A DNA stretch of 64,000 nucleotides from Bog-473 sp963828825 (GCA_963828825.1 CAWHGF010000004.1:186001-250000), one strand, 5' to 3'; counted from the first letter of the stretch, positions 18,339 to 29,566 are shown. Notes: a model not told the origin generated them from the sequence alone. Translations and numbers: made by a program.

Positions 18339-20439
18339 TCACGGAAGGCTCCGGCACAAGGCCATTGTCTGCGGCGGAGCGTTCGATTCGGCGACGGTCA
18401 ACCCTCGTCGCGCCGTGACATTGGAATGATCCTCGTGCACGACAATCGGGCCCGTGTTCGAAAGGATGCCGGTCAAGAGGGCAGCACCCTGTGGCGAAGT
18501 CACGGACACGAGGTGCCGGTACGGATCGGTAACGATCGTGATCCGGTACGTTCGAGAGCTCGGAATTCGCACAGGAGGACCCGCTCGGGAGTCATCCGGG
18601 TCCTTGAGGGTGAATCTGACTTCACCGGATCCATACGGTTGCACGGAAATCGTGCTGGCTGATTTGATGCCAACAGTCACTAACGAGACTCCCGGGCCAA
18701 GGTCAGTGACAGGTCCGTTGAGACTGATGTCCAGCGTGTGCTGAACATCTGGCCCGAGTTCCACTGGGCGCCAGGAACCTCCTTGTAGGAACGCCTCAAC
18801 GCTTGCGTTATTCGAGCGTGGGAACGCAAAACCTTCGGAAATGTAGAGGGCAGCGCAGTTTCCCGCTACGAAGAGCTGCTCCGCCGGCGCTGAGCTGGGC
18901 AATGTGGTACCTCGCACAATATTTCCTGCCAGAGGATTGCCGGTGGCATCACTGATCGTCTTCTGAAACGAGACGTAGTGAAGGGCTTGAACACTCGACC
19001 ATGTCGACTGGAATGAACTCGCGATCCCCAGGTTCGCAGCGATGCTGAACATGCCAATGATCGTCACACCAGTCAGCAAGAAGTAGCGGTCTCTGGGGCC
19101 TCTTGCCTCGAACCGGCGCCATACGTCCACCATGCCAACAGCGCCGGCAAGGACAAGGAAAGGAAGAAAATCAGCCGTAAACCGGTACTCGATCCATCCG
19201 TAGATCAAAACGGTGCAACCACCAAGCGCCGTACTGACGAGCAAGAGGCGAAGGATCACGGACCTTCCAGCTGGTTTCGGCCGAAAGGCGCTGATGAAAC
19301 CCCACAAGCCAGAAAGGAAGAGGAGCGGCATAGAGGAGGGCACGCTGGCAACTCGATCTGTACCATCAAGTGCCACGCCACCGATTCCCTGGAACGCCAT
19401 GGGCGGAAGCTCCAGGAAGGGGAAGAAACTGGTCAGTCGCAATCCGTCCGGTCGTAGATACGCCAGAAGCGCGCTGGGCAAGTATTCCGGGCCGAAGTAG
19501 TGACCGCCATTGACGTGACTGAGTTGACTGTAGACATACAGTTGATCGGATGTGGGCAAGCCAAAGAGGACTCCGAACTTGACATAGCTGATGACGCAGC
19601 CAAGAAAGATTGGGACAAGGGCGGCGATTATCAAGATCGGGCCCGACCAACGGCGGTTGTCTCCGCCTCCACGACCCGTGGCGAACCAGATGGCGACCAG
19701 CACTCCACCGATCACACACGCGTAACCGGTCGAAGCTCGGTCGAGATTCGCGGCGAGAACCAGGACGCCACTCAGTATTCACGCGACGCCATGACGGTCG
19801 CTCCAAGACACCAAGCAACGCAAAGGTGCTTGCGACCGTCAGAGCCACACTCCACGCCAGATCCTCGTGGAACACGTCGGGATCTGAGGCCAGATATATC
19901 AGAATCGACCCGCCCATGATCGTGGCCAACAACACTCCGTACGATCCAGCTTCTGTCCAGCTAAGTGCAGCCCGTCCTCGGACCAGGAGCCGAACGCGCC
20001 ACACCAGGAGCGAACTGAACGCGGCGGTGACGAGCCACGCCAGGAGCATCGAAGGCGCGGTGAGGCGCCCGTCCAAGCTGTGCGTCAGCAGCAAGACTGG
20101 CATTCGGAGCAATGAGGGAAAGATCCCGAAATACGTATACTGCCGACCATCGTGTATGAACGCCTCGCCGCCGAGAGCGCCGTTGGCAACGGAGAGGTGA
20201 CCATGGAACATCGCTCGCGCTTGAAGGTCGTAAAAGTTGCTTGCGTACCTATCCGATTCGGCCGTGCGAAGGAGACTGGGTGAACTGTTCCACAGGTCAC
20301 AGAGAACCCAGAGATATGGGATGAGGACGGTCGCCACTCCGGCCACAACAGCGACGGTGAAGCGACGAACGCCGGCATCCGCGGTGCCCCGAAGAAGCAC
20401 CTTCCTCTGGATGATCTGGGTTTCAACTGCCGTGGTCAC
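18339..20439 (-). pseudogene. polytopic GT-C-like membrane protein, frameshifted
   Basis: A gene of about 700 codons broken once near 19785. The 5' part (GTG at 20437-20439, GGGAGGAAG upstream) encodes VAVVAGVATVLIPYLWVLCD, ARAMFHGHLSVANGALGGEA, DGRQYTYFGIFPSLLRMPVL and several membrane helices. The 3' part continues LSGVLVLAANLDRASTGYA and GPEYLPSALLAYLRPDGLRL, then more helices and a soluble C-terminal domain of about 180 residues. The loop-rich N-terminus and roughly ten helices fit a lipid-linked sugar transferase or similar surface-polymer enzyme. No catalytic residue can be assigned. It abuts a recombinase remnant downstream. Confidence 0.65.
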
Positions 20440-20939
20440 AGCGGACGCTTCCTCCCGTGAGCAACGCTAATCCGAGTACGCTCCGCTCACGGTGGCTCAT
20501 CAAGAGCCGAAGCTACGGAACGGTTCCGTCTACCCCGGGAGCGCAGTGGGGGTGCGTGCGTCCAGAAGATTGGGCGCCATGACACAAGGAGGCTCGTGTT
20601 GTGACGACGTTACCAATCGACAAGCTCAGGACAGCCCAGCCTGGGCGTGCGTGAAGAGTCTGTAATCTCGGCAAGCTGGGCGTTGTCGGTTGCGCGAAAC
20701 GACCCCGCCCGAACCGGTGTCGCAACGCAGGAACTCTCCACATTTTCGTAACGCGGTTCCCAGCGGGGGCACAGGTCGCACGCTTAAGTTTCTACGCAGC
20801 GAAATGGCTGGCGCCCTGTCCCCCGAACCCCCCCCCGAAACGGCGCCGGTCGAATCGGGTCGCCACCGTATCGGAAACCGGTTGCGCGAGCGGCCCCCGC
20901 TTCGGCGGGGTCGTTTCGCCTCCCGGGCATGTCGATAGC
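20440..20939. other. intergenic stretch with GC-rich hairpins
   Basis: No gene. It holds a hairpin CCCCGCTTCGGCGGGG (about 20898-20913), and a C-rich stretch with flanking GGCGCC arms (about 20811-20848). Both resemble hairpins in the 49.8-52 kb block (49898, 51341). Confidence 0.5.
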
Positions 20940-21071
20940 CGAGCCATTGAGAGTTCGGCACGAATGCGCCGACAAGTCGCTCGGAAATATTCCTATGGAC
21001 GCACCTGATTGCACTGTTCCCTGATGCTTTGCGGACCAGCCAACGCGTAGATCACTGGAAAGAGGAGCAAT
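20940..21071 (-). pseudogene. duplicated fragment of the GT-C gene at 22697-24955
   Basis: About 132 bases nearly identical (about 92 percent by eye) to 23995-24127 of the intact gene, in the same orientation. The fragment encodes the loop GTVQSGASIGIFPSDL of the membrane protein, with small indels. It lies on the other side of an IS256 from the intact gene, so it marks a local duplication, deletion or IS-linked rearrangement. Confidence 0.85.
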
Positions 21072-21265
21072 AGGACTCAAATGCACGTTGGTGCGACTGC
21101 CAGGATTTCGCAGGTAACTCGGGTGTCACCCCATTTCCGACTGACCGGTACACCGCGAACATCCATTCCGCTACCCCCGGCACTACTTAGCTCACAGATA
21201 ACGCACGACGACTGGACCCTCTGGCTCGAGAGCTGTGTGGCGCCGAACTTCGAGTCATTGTCAAT

Positions 21266-22662
21266 AGTTGTGGATGAGGTTTCTCGTTCAGGCGGCGACG
21301 GACCCGGTGCTGCTGTCGCTGTCGGTCGTCGTCACACTCCTTTCTTGTAGCTTGCCGTCGATGAACGTGGCGCCGGCGCGGACGAGCGGAACGAGCTCGT
21401 GGCCGTTGATGCGGCGCCAGCGATCCTGGGCGGCGTCGAGCAGTTTGTAGGCCATCCCCAGGGCTGCTTGGCACGAACCCGCGCCACGGGTCACCTTGGT
21501 CCGGAGTCTGACCGTCGAGAAGGTGGACTCGATCGGGTTGGTGGTCCGCAGGTGGATCCAGTGCTCGAGGGGGAAGTCGTAGAAGGCCAGCAGGACGTCG
21601 AGCTGGCCGGTGATCTTCTTGGCGGCCTTGGGGAAGGCGCTGAACACGTCGGAGTATGCCTTGATCGCTTCGAGGGCGGCGGCACGCGACGGCGCCGAGT
21701 AGATCTTGGCGATGGCCTCCTTGGCGTCGCCGTGCAGGCGCTTGGGCAGGGCGTGGAGACAGTTGGCAGTGACGTGGACCCAGCAGCGCTGCTCGCGGGT
21801 CTCAGGAAAGATGTCGCGCAGCGCGGCCCAGAACCCGAGCGCCCCGTCGCCGACGGCCAGCACCGGGGCAGAGAGACCCCGGTCCTTGAGCGAGCGCAGC
21901 ACCTCGGCCCACGACTCGGTGGACTCGCGGTAGCCGTCGGCCAGTGCCACCAGCTCCTTTGTCCCGTCGGGACGCACGCCGACAATGACCAGGCAGCACA
22001 GGCGGTCCTCTTCGAGACGGATGTTGAAGTGGATGCCGTCGACCCACCAATACACGTAGTCGACCCCCGAGAGGTCCCGGGTGGACCACTCTTCGTGCTC
22101 GGCCTGGAAGGCCACGGTGAGCCGGTTGATGCTCGAGGCCGACAGCCCGGCCTCGGCGCCGAAGAACTCGCCGAGCGCGGGGGCGAAGTCCCCGGTGGAG
22201 AGCCCGCGCAGGTACAAGATGGGCAGCACCTCGGTCACCTTGGGCGACTTGCGCATGTAGGCCGGCAAGATGGCCGAGCTGAAGTGCTCGCCCTCCCGGC
22301 GGTCGTCGACCCGCGGCGCGCTCACCTCGACCATGCCGGCCCCCGTCGTCACCTCCCGGGCCCGGGCGTACCCGTTGGCGACCACCAGGCGCTTGCCATG
22401 GCGTCGAGCTCTTGGGCATGGGCCTCGAGGTAGGCCCGGCGCTCGGCCAGAAGCGACACGGCCAGCATGTCTTGGGCGGCCACCCGACACAGCTCGTCGA
22501 GGCCGATCGTCATGGTCTCGGGGTCACCCACCGCGCTCGCGGTGGTGTCATGGACTAACTTCAACATTGGCGTATCCCTCCCCGCTGGTCTCACCCGGCG
22601 GAATCGTTGTTTGGTCAACTTGGAGGGTACGTGCGCCCTCAGGAGATAGCGCATCCACAACT
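21266..22662 (-). mobile_element. IS256-family element
   Basis: About 1.4 kb bounded by the inverted repeat AGTTGTGGATG (21266-21276 and the complement at 22652-22662), with weaker similarity further in. No 8-9-bp target duplication is visible, which fits rearrangement after insertion. It holds one transposase gene with a frameshift. Confidence 0.75.
21288..22567 (-). pseudogene. IS256 transposase, frameshifted
   Basis: A mutator-type DDE transposase. The start MLKLVHDTTASAVGDPETM (ATG about 22567) runs to ERRAYLEAHAQELDA in one frame. Near 22395 the reading moves to HGKRLVVANGYARAREVTTG. The catalytic part is complete: YVYWWVDGIHFNIRLEED, LAVGDGALGFWAALRDIFPE, EQRCWVHVTANCLHALPK and HLRTTNPIESTFSTVRLRT. 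IS256 transposases are normally one frame, so this copy is probably dead. Confidence 0.85.
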
Positions 22663-22696
22663 TCTGGTTATAACCCGAACTTCGCCGACGACATAG

Positions 22697-24955
22697 TTAG
22701 TTCTTGACGATTATCGAGATGCCATTGCTGTGACCGCTCCTACCGGCAACGTCGTAGGCGACGCTCTGAAGGGTGTACGTGCCGTTGGCCACGGTGGTCG
22801 TATTCCACCGCGTCACCCATCCGTAAGGGGTTGTTCTGCCCGTACCAATCAGCGTGTCGTGTTGTGATGCGCCGGTGAGGTAGAACTCGACCTTGGTCAC
22901 CTTGAAGTAGCCCGTCACCAAGGCATCAAGCACCGCAGTGCTCGACAACGTGGCGTCGTTCGCAGGTACGAATAGGTGCGGGACCAACTTCGGAAAGGTT
23001 TCACCATTGCCACCCGCCACGGGGGCGACGTGGACCCGGTCCACCAGAAGACGCTCTTTGACATGGAACCAGGCCGTCACGCCACCTGACTCGACGGGGG
23101 GACCGATCACGGCGGTGACATAGCTGACAACAGCCGCGGGATCCGCGCCACTCGGCGAGACGACGACCGTCTGCACATCATATTTGCGAAGAAACACACG
23201 GAGGGCCGTGAGGTTGCTCTTTGAGAGAGGCGCCATTTGCGCCGTGGCGTTGCCATGGAACGCGGCGTCGAAGATAGCCTGAACAGACTCGGGTTTCAGT
23301 ACGGAGGGACTGACAGTGTTATTGGTGCCTCTCGGCGACGGGAACCACCCGTAGCCTCCGATCAACTTGAAGCGCATACCGGCCACGGCTTGGTCGACCA
23401 TGATGCCGTAAGGCGCAGAGAAGCCCAGGCCACCTGAGAAGTCCGGGTAGGGATAGGCAAGGACCACGCTCCCAACTGGAATGGCCTCAACGGCTGCGGT
23501 CGTGAAGAGGGACGGAACATTCGTCGGGGTCGACAGCTGCGTGTGACGTGGTGCCAACGGGATCACTGCGGCGGCCGTGAGTGCGGCCAACGCTCCCGCC
23601 GAGGCGACAGGCTTCCATCTCGGGGACAGCCCCGCGGGACGACCCGCTCGCCTCATCCGTCGCCAGAGCTCGTCGAGCCCGATGGCGAACATCGCCGCCA
23701 CGAACAGTGCGGTATAGAGCGAAAAGCGGCTGGGGGTAAAGCCCCCGACAAAGGGGAGGTGCGTCAACACGACGAAGGGAAGAGGGAATGACGTTTCATG
23801 ACCGTCGACCCGAAGACGGGAACCCAGGGACAGGACAAAGGCGATCAGCGCCAGACTCCCCGCGAAGAGAATCGCCCTTCGTTGGCGGAGAAAGATCGCG
23901 AACGACACGAGAACGACCACCAGGGGAAGCCCCAGATAGAGAGCCTTCGCATAGACGAAGCGTTGGTTTGCCATCGCCGTCAACCCATTCGTGGCGAGCC
24001 ATTGGGAGCTCGGTACGAATGCGCCGAACAAGTCGCTCGGAAATATTCCTATGGACGAACCTGATTGCACTGTTCCCCTGATGCTTTGCGGACCAGCCAA
24101 CGCGAAGATCACTGGAAAGAGGAGCAAGAAGCCGCCCACACCGAGGCTGTAGGCGAAGGCGGTCATCGCGTAGCGACGCCATCGCTCCGCCAGATGGTGG
24201 CGACTGACGAGGAGGAAGAGAACGACCGCGACAACGCCCATCACGACCGTACTGGCCAGGACCTCGGGCCAGATGAAGAACTGGAGGGCACACACCACGC
24301 CGAGGAGGGCCCCGGTTCTTCCCGGCCGCCACTGCTGGCGCACCAGGATCTCGTGGAGGAGAAGGAAGATCACGGGGGGCAGCGGCACGAAGATGAGAAA
24401 CAGGTAATTGTCGTCGTAGTAGGCCATATAGGCGGAAAAGCCGTAGATCAGTCCTCCGACGAAGGCGGCGGGCCACCACGTCGTCCAGCGGCGGAGCACG
24501 AAGCACATCGAACTTGCTGATAAGACAACGGCGAGACGGAGCGCGATGTTCCAGGTGACTACCGGGCCGAATAACTTGGTAATCGGCATGAAGAGCACGC
24601 CGAGGGCCAGCATCGATGTGTTCACCCCGAAGTTCTCACCCGCTGGATAATTCTGCCACTGGGCTGAGAAGATGTTGTGGCCGTGAGGGAGAGCCAATGC
24701 GGTCCACGCGAGCCACCAAACCTGGTTGATTGAGTCCGGACCAATGGTTCCGGTCATGTGGCCCGGACCAAGCGAACCGAAGTGGCCGTACACCACCATG
24801 GCCAGAACGACATACACAGCGAAACAGAGCGCCGCTGGCCAATGACGCTTGATCGTGAGCCAACGACGGTCGCCTGTTTGGCGTCCCTCTGGATCCGAAG
24901 GGGTGGCTCCGGAATCACCGGAGGCACGCGTTGCTGGTTCCAGTCGCACCGCCAT
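22697..24955 (-). CDS. GT-C/YfhO-like polytopic membrane protein with C-terminal Ig-like domain
   Basis: 752 residues. After a 35-residue cytoplasmic tail come about 12 membrane helices. The first outer loop holds GPDSINQVWWLAW, with an Asp where GT-C glycosyltransferases carry a catalytic acid, and then QNYPAGEN. A soluble outer domain follows (from AVEAIPVGSVVLAYPYPDF). The last about 90 residues form an Ig-like fold (VPANDATLSSTAVLDALVTG ... TPYGWVTRWNTTTVANGTYT). It probably acts on lipid-linked sugars or cell-wall polymers outside the membrane; the substrate is unknown. Two paralogues lie at 54095 and 59458, and the latter shares the Ig-like end. The ATG at 24953-24955 has GGAGGG upstream. 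Intact. Confidence 0.75.
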   Translation of the reverse strand: MAVRLEPATRASGDSGATPSDPEGRQTGDRRWLTIKRHWPAALCFAVYVVLAMVVYGHFGSLGPGHMTGTIGPDSINQVWWLAWTALALPHGHNIFSAQWQNYPAGENFGVNTSMLALGVLFMPITKLFGPVVTWNIALRLAVVLSASSMCFVLRRWTTWWPAAFVGGLIYGFSAYMAYYDDNYLFLIFVPLPPVIFLLLHEILVRQQWRPGRTGALLGVVCALQFFIWPEVLASTVVMGVVAVVLFLLVSRHHLAERWRRYAMTAFAYSLGVGGFLLLFPVIFALAGPQSIRGTVQSGSSIGIFPSDLFGAFVPSSQWLATNGLTAMANQRFVYAKALYLGLPLVVVLVSFAIFLRQRRAILFAGSLALIAFVLSLGSRLRVDGHETSFPLPFVVLTHLPFVGGFTPSRFSLYTALFVAAMFAIGLDELWRRMRRAGRPAGLSPRWKPVASAGALAALTAAAVIPLAPRHTQLSTPTNVPSLFTTAAVEAIPVGSVVLAYPYPDFSGGLGFSAPYGIMVDQAVAGMRFKLIGGYGWFPSPRGTNNTVSPSVLKPESVQAIFDAAFHGNATAQMAPLSKSNLTALRVFLRKYDVQTVVVSPSGADPAAVVSYVTAVIGPPVESGGVTAWFHVKERLLVDRVHVAPVAGGNGETFPKLVPHLFVPANDATLSSTAVLDALVTGYFKVTKVEFYLTGASQHDTLIGTGRTTPYGWVTRWNTTTVANGTYTLQSVAYDVAGRSGHSNGISIIVKN

Positions 24956-25139
24956 CGGCTACGGGTCCCTCCGACCTAGGACTACCGCGACGGCCACCGC
25001 TCCAAACCAACCCACCAAGTAGGTGTTCTCCTCGGCCACCTCGGGTACGATAACGCACTGACGACGGGCCGTTCAGGCCACTCTGCCCTGCCTCACTCGC
25101 GGTGTTACACGGCACGAGTGGGGCAGGGTGTACGGGCAA

Positions 25140-25430
25140 TCACCTCCCCGGCTTCGGTACGACCGGTGTGCCTCCCGACGCCTCCTCCCACGCTGCCACG
25201 GCTCCCTCCAGCTGGCGACGCAGTGCTCGCGCCTCCGGGTCATCAGCGTCAATATCCCCGGCATCAATCGCGCCCAGGAGCCGACGGAGGGCCTTAGCGG
25301 CCTCTGCAACCGTCGAGCGGGTTTGAGGTCGAGCCGCGGATCGATCGTGGCTTGACGGGGCTGTGGAGTCGCGGACTCGGCCACCCGGCTCGGCTTCGCC
25401 CCTTGCGAATCAGTGACACCTAAATCGAGC
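25140..25430 (-). pseudogene. 3' fragment of a small mobile-element protein
   Basis: An open frame without start encodes SHDRSAARPQTRSTVAEAAK, ALRRLLGAIDAGDIDADDPE and ARALRRQLEGAVAAWEEASG, with a TGA at 25140-25142. Short helical proteins of this look often sit between rep and recombinase genes in actinobacterial integrative elements; that link is inference. The sequence GAGTGGGGCAGG next to it (25117) also precedes the rep remnant at 56245. Confidence 0.4.
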
Positions 25431-25564
25431 AATGGCTCCAGCGACGATGGAGGGGCAAACGCACCATCTTCACTCTGGTGACACCGAGGGCCTCCGATTC
25501 GGACAACGACCGACAGGCGCGTAACTCAGTCCCGCCCGCGAACTGGGGAGATGTCCGGCGAGTC

Positions 25565-26240
25565 TCATGAGACCATCTGAACGGTCATCAGCAAAATGGA
25601 TTTTGGTGGGGCCTTAGTCGCAGATTCCACCGCTCCGGAAAGGTAGCTGCCTACCGCAAAGGCCTGAACATCCTGACCAAGACCCACCACACCGAGTGTC
25701 GCCAGTTCGCCGGAAACGCAGTAGTAGACGAGCACAACTTCGACGGAACTCCGTGCAGCGAGCGTGGCCGCTACCCTGGCACCAAACGCCTTAACTGAGG
25801 ATGCCTTGAACGACCCAACTCGTGGCACCCGCCTCTATTCCCGCTGCCGGGATCGTGCCCCCTTGCGCGCTGTACGCATCTCGCGTGCAGGTCGACGTGT
25901 CGTCGGGCCGCAGCGGGGCTGCTCCTGCGACTTCGGTCATGGCCTTATAGATCGCGGCTAGTTCCGCTGGCTCGAGATGGGGCGCTTGGACGTAGACAAC
26001 ATTTCTCCAGAAACCCCCCCTGCCCCTTCTGGACAGAAACCAACGCGCCGCTCGCGGCCTGGGCCTCATCGGTAACCTGAGCTTGGTCAACATTGCTACC
26101 CATGACTGTGAAATCCGCGGTATCCCAATACGAAGTCACTTCGTGAAGGCCCGTCTGCCGATGCCGAATTGCGGCGGCAGCAATCGGTGTCCAGCGGATA
26201 GCGATAAGGCATATACCCCTAGCGCAAACAGCGTCCCACG
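25565..26240 (-). pseudogene. hypothetical exported protein, frameshifted
   Basis: Three frames join to one protein-like sequence. ICLIAIRWTPIAAAAIRHRQ and EVTSYWDTADFTVMGSNVDQ are followed by TDEAQAASGALVSVQKGQGG. After a shift at a run of seven C (26014-26020) comes FWRNVVYVQAPHLEPAELAA and IYKAMTEVAGAAPL. After a second shift near 25800 comes SVKAFGARVAATLAARSSVE and VVLVYYCVSGELATLGVVGL. The N-terminal end is hydrophobic, suggesting export. No family recognised. The upstream end is at the IS1380 boundary, which may have removed the start. Confidence 0.5.
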
Positions 26241-26254
26241 TATGTGTCGTCTAA

Positions 26255-27880
26255 GCCCTGATCCACCGATCGGCCTCGGTGCGACGGCTTTTGCCAACGA
26301 TGTGTAACCGGCCTGTCTGTGCGGTGAGGTGGTCAGTCGCTGTGACGTGTTCTGGGACGCGTTGAACAGAGGTTCTTGTGATCGGCAATCTGCACTGGCG
26401 GCCCCGGGTTGCTCGGGGCCACGTCCACACGACAGTCAGGTCACGAGCAAGACGTCGCGGTGACAGGTGAGCGCAGCGACGAATCGCTCCGCCCATGGCC
26501 AGCGTGCCGGCAGGTGCAAGGTGACGCGTCGGGCTGAGCGCGTGAGTCGTCCCGGGAGGCTCAGGTAGCGGCGGCGAAGGGTCTCGGTGGTGATCAGGCT
26601 GCCGCCGAGTCCGATCCTGGTGCTGAAGCGGGCCAGGTTGTGAGCCATGACGTTGAGAGCCAACCACGCCGCGTTGGCACCGAAGCGCCCCGAGGGCAGA
26701 TGGTTGAGACCGACACCGTATTTCAGGTCACGGATGGTGTTCTCGATCTCGGCATGGCGTCGGTGGTCGGCCTCGAGCTCGACCATCTCGCCTTCTCGGT
26801 CGGTGATGAAGGCGTGGTAGGTGAACTCGACGAACAGCGCCAGCTGGCTGCCCGGTGTGGGCCGCACCCGGCGCACGATGAGCCGACACGGCCGGCCCTT
26901 GGTGCCGAAGGGCTGGTAGGTGGTCTCGGCGACGTCGGCGCCGTCGAGGAAGTAGGAGATGGCGACCCAGGCGGACTCGCCGATGGCGGCGATGGCCGTT
27001 TTCACACCGCCTTTGTGGAGTTTGGCCGTGATGGAGAAGGACACGTTGGCCCGGCGGCAGGCGTCGACGACGCTCCGGTTGTAGAAGCCCGAGTCGGCCC
27101 GGAGCACGATCGGCCCACTGGCACCCGCTGTGCGCACCCGACCAAACGTCTCGGTGAGGAAGCTGGCCGCACCCCGACCCGAGTGGGCATTACCACCGCG
27201 CAGGCGGACGTGCAGGACGTCTCCGGTCCCCGCCGCCACTGCGTAGAGAGGGTTGTAGCCCCGAACGTGGTTGTAGGTGAAGTGGGTCCCGCCCTCTTTG
27301 GCCAAGCCGTAGGTCTCGTGGATGGAGGAGTCGACATCGATGGTGAACGGCTGCTCCTCGCCCGGACCCGCCCCCGCGGCCCAGGCCCGCGTCAGCAGGT
27401 CGCCGGCCACCGCGTCGAGCTGACGAGCATGCCCCCAGCTGAAGCTGCGTAGGAACGTTCCGAGAGTCGACGGCGCCAACACGACGTGGCCGAGCACCGC
27501 TTGGGTGTCGCCAGCCCGCAGGGCATCGGCATCGTCGATCGAATCGCCCCCGGCCAGCGCCGAATGGATGAGCGTCATGGCCTTGTGACCCACATTGGCG
27601 CGGCCCGCCGCATCGCTGAGGTCGACGTACTCGTCGAGGAGCTCTCGCAATCCCAAATGCTGCGCCAGGGTCGCCGGCAGCATCAAGCCAGCGTTGGCCA
27701 CCAGACGCTCGTCGTCGAAGGTCACGTCGAAACGGTCGAGACTGTGGCAAGCTACGCGGATCGAAATAGTGCCTTCCCGTAGGGGATGTGGTCGGTGTGG
27801 TAACCACCATTTTCCCTTGCAGGAAGGCACTTTTCGCGGATGGGCGACCGCGATCAGATCAATTATCGGTGGATCAGGGC
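26255..27880 (-). mobile_element. IS1380-family element
   Basis: About 1626 bases with perfect 16-bp inverted repeats GCCCTGATCCACCGAT (26255-26270; complement 27865-27880). TAA flanks both ends. It contains one intact transposase gene. A further small inverted repeat (GTGCCTTCC / GGAAGGCAC, 27769-27832) surrounds the transposase start. Confidence 0.88.
26436..27830 (-). CDS. IS1380-family transposase
   Basis: 464 codons; the DDE triad lies in FTIDVDSSIHETYGLAKEGG, VLRADSGFYNRSVVDACRR and HAEIENTIRDLKYGVGLNHL. An insertion domain with THFTYNHVRGYNPLYAV is typical. The N-terminal start is uncertain: the frame opens at a TTG (27830), but the family usually starts closer to SLDRFDVTFDDERLVANAGL, so the first 20-25 residues may not be translated. 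Intact. Confidence 0.9.
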   Translation of the reverse strand: MPSCKGKWWLPHRPHPLREGTISIRVACHSLDRFDVTFDDERLVANAGLMLPATLAQHLGLRELLDEYVDLSDAAGRANVGHKAMTLIHSALAGGDSIDDADALRAGDTQAVLGHVVLAPSTLGTFLRSFSWGHARQLDAVAGDLLTRAWAAGAGPGEEQPFTIDVDSSIHETYGLAKEGGTHFTYNHVRGYNPLYAVAAGTGDVLHVRLRGGNAHSGRGAASFLTETFGRVRTAGASGPIVLRADSGFYNRSVVDACRRANVSFSITAKLHKGGVKTAIAAIGESAWVAISYFLDGADVAETTYQPFGTKGRPCRLIVRRVRPTPGSQLALFVEFTYHAFITDREGEMVELEADHRRHAEIENTIRDLKYGVGLNHLPSGRFGANAAWLALNVMAHNLARFSTRIGLGGSLITTETLRRRYLSLPGRLTRSARRVTLHLPARWPWAERFVAALTCHRDVLLVT

Positions 27881-27984
27881 TAAGCTAAGGGCCCGCTCAG
27901 GATTTCTGTGTTTGAGCATCGCTCCATTCCCTAAACTCGTTGCTGCCGCCTCCGGCTCCAGGTGACAGAAGCCTACGGCAGGCT

Positions 27985-29414
27985 TGGAAGTTGGTCGCGG
28001 CTTTGCTCAACACCGTCGGCGCTGCGCTCAATGGCAGCTCTCGCGAGCACAATCCCTGATCGATCCGCATGGTGGAGTGATTATCGAAGAGTTTTTGACA
28101 GCGGACAGAGCCGATCACTTCCGTGGAAGCGTCGTCCGAGGCCGCTGCACTGCTCGACACCATCAAGAGGCCCGACCGAGGCTTTGAGGCGCTCGTCATT
28201 GGCGAGCCTGCTCGCGCCTTGCACGGCACACAGTTCGGCGACACCTTCACGATTTTGACCCACTACGGCGACGGCGGGATGAGCAAAGGTGAGCGCAACC
28301 GCATCAAGGTTTGCGTGGGTAGCACGATGTCGACGCAAGGAGCCGAAGGTCGCTTTTTGGACGGTCGTCCACCATTCGGTACCAGCTGACCGATGCTGGG
28401 GCGCACCCGAACCCAGGGAAGGCTGCCGACGGAAAGTGACTGCACTGCCTGGAGCCGGACCCCGCCGCCGCCCCGGTCGTGCAGCGGATCTTCGCCGAGT
28501 ACGCCGCCGGACGCGGATACTTCGCCATTGCTCAGGACCTGACACGCGCGCCATTCTCATGAACCCGCGCTACATCGGACGCCAGGTCTGGAACCGGCAG
28601 CGCCGCGACAAGATCCTCGTCGACGTTGAGGACGTCGCGCAGGGCCACCTCTTCCGGATGCGCTGGAACGACCGGAGCGACTGGGTCTGGTCCGCGGAGC
28701 AGACACACCAAGCATCAGCCCCGAGGACTTTGACCGGGCCCAGGGACAGATGGCGGCGGGCATGCACAGACCTGGAACCACGAAGCAGCATGTTGCGAAG
28801 CGGACCTATGTCCCCAGTGGACGGTCCTGTGTGCGCTCTGCGGTCACCAGATGCAGGGCAGCTTCAGCCATCAGGCCAACCACTATCGTTGCCGGTTTCC
28901 CGTCGACCGCGGCACCGTCCCCGGCTTTGACCACCCCAGGTCGGTCTACGTGCGCGAGAATCGGATCGTTCCAAAGCTGGATGAGTGGATCGGGACCCTC
29001 TTTGACCCTGCGAACCTGGACGAGACGTGCGAGGCCACGACTGGAGGTGCGACCGAGGCCGATCACGCCCGCATCGAAGCCGCGAGACGCGAGATTGCGG
29101 TTTGCGACCAGCGGCTCGCCAATTACCGGGCGGCCCTTGACGCTGGTGCTGACGCAAGGCTCGTCGATGGCTGGATGACAGAGGTTCAGGGCGAGCGGCT
29201 CGCGGCCGAGCGCAAGATCGGGCTGGCGCAGCCCACGGGGCAGCTCACCAGGGAACAGGTGCGCAAGCTGGTGATGAGTCACCTACGACCCGGCACGCCG
29301 GGTGGCATGGATCGAGTCACGGCCGGAGAGAGTCCGGGGGCAAAGGTAAGTGTCGGAGCGCCTAGTAGAGCAAAACCCGACTGGCGGCTCCAGCCCTGGG
29401 ACCTGGGAAAGTAG
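27985..29414 (+). pseudogene. large serine recombinase (integrase), decayed
   Basis: A once ~600-residue recombinase now in at least four frames with deletions. In order: AQSLIDPHGGVIIEEF, DSGQSRSLPWKRRP, LLDTIKRPDRGFEALVIGEP, then GGMSKGERNRIKV (resolvase domain). Next is the Recombinase-domain segment AILMNPRYIGRQVWNRQRRD and MRWNDRSDWVWSAEQTH. The zinc-ribbon part HYRCRFPVDRGTVPGFDHPR, the coiled coil ARREIAVCDQRLANYRAALD and the tail KPDWRLQPWDLGK complete it. The catalytic-serine N-terminus is missing. It is the fullest copy of a recombinase whose ends recur through the window. Confidence 0.88.
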
Positions 29415-29496
29415 GCGCTCGGAGGCCGCTGGGTGCGGTTCCTGTAACACAGCACCCTCAAACAGCATCAAATCCCGCTCCGCTCGCCACATTTGG
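29352..29496 (+). repeat. direct repeat 1 (recombinase 3' end plus att-like motif)
   Basis: About 145 bases repeated in the same direction at 45053-45200 (about 80 percent by eye). It runs from codons for the KPDWRL tail through the motif GGGTGCGGTTCCTGTAACAC AGCACCC (29431-29457) to CGCTCGCCACA. The two copies bracket the whole transport/stress island. Confidence 0.85.
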
Positions 29497-29566
29497 ATCC
29501 GCCGGTAGTGGGACCGCGGTTATCGAAACCGCGCCACGACTCGGTCAGACATCATCATCCCGTGGC

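Noticed and set aside
13470..22400. Programmed frameshifting as the reason for the breaks in IS3-A orfB and the IS256 transposase
   Set aside because: The breaks lie inside domains instead of at the orfA/orfB junction, and IS256 transposases are single-frame; loss of function fits better.
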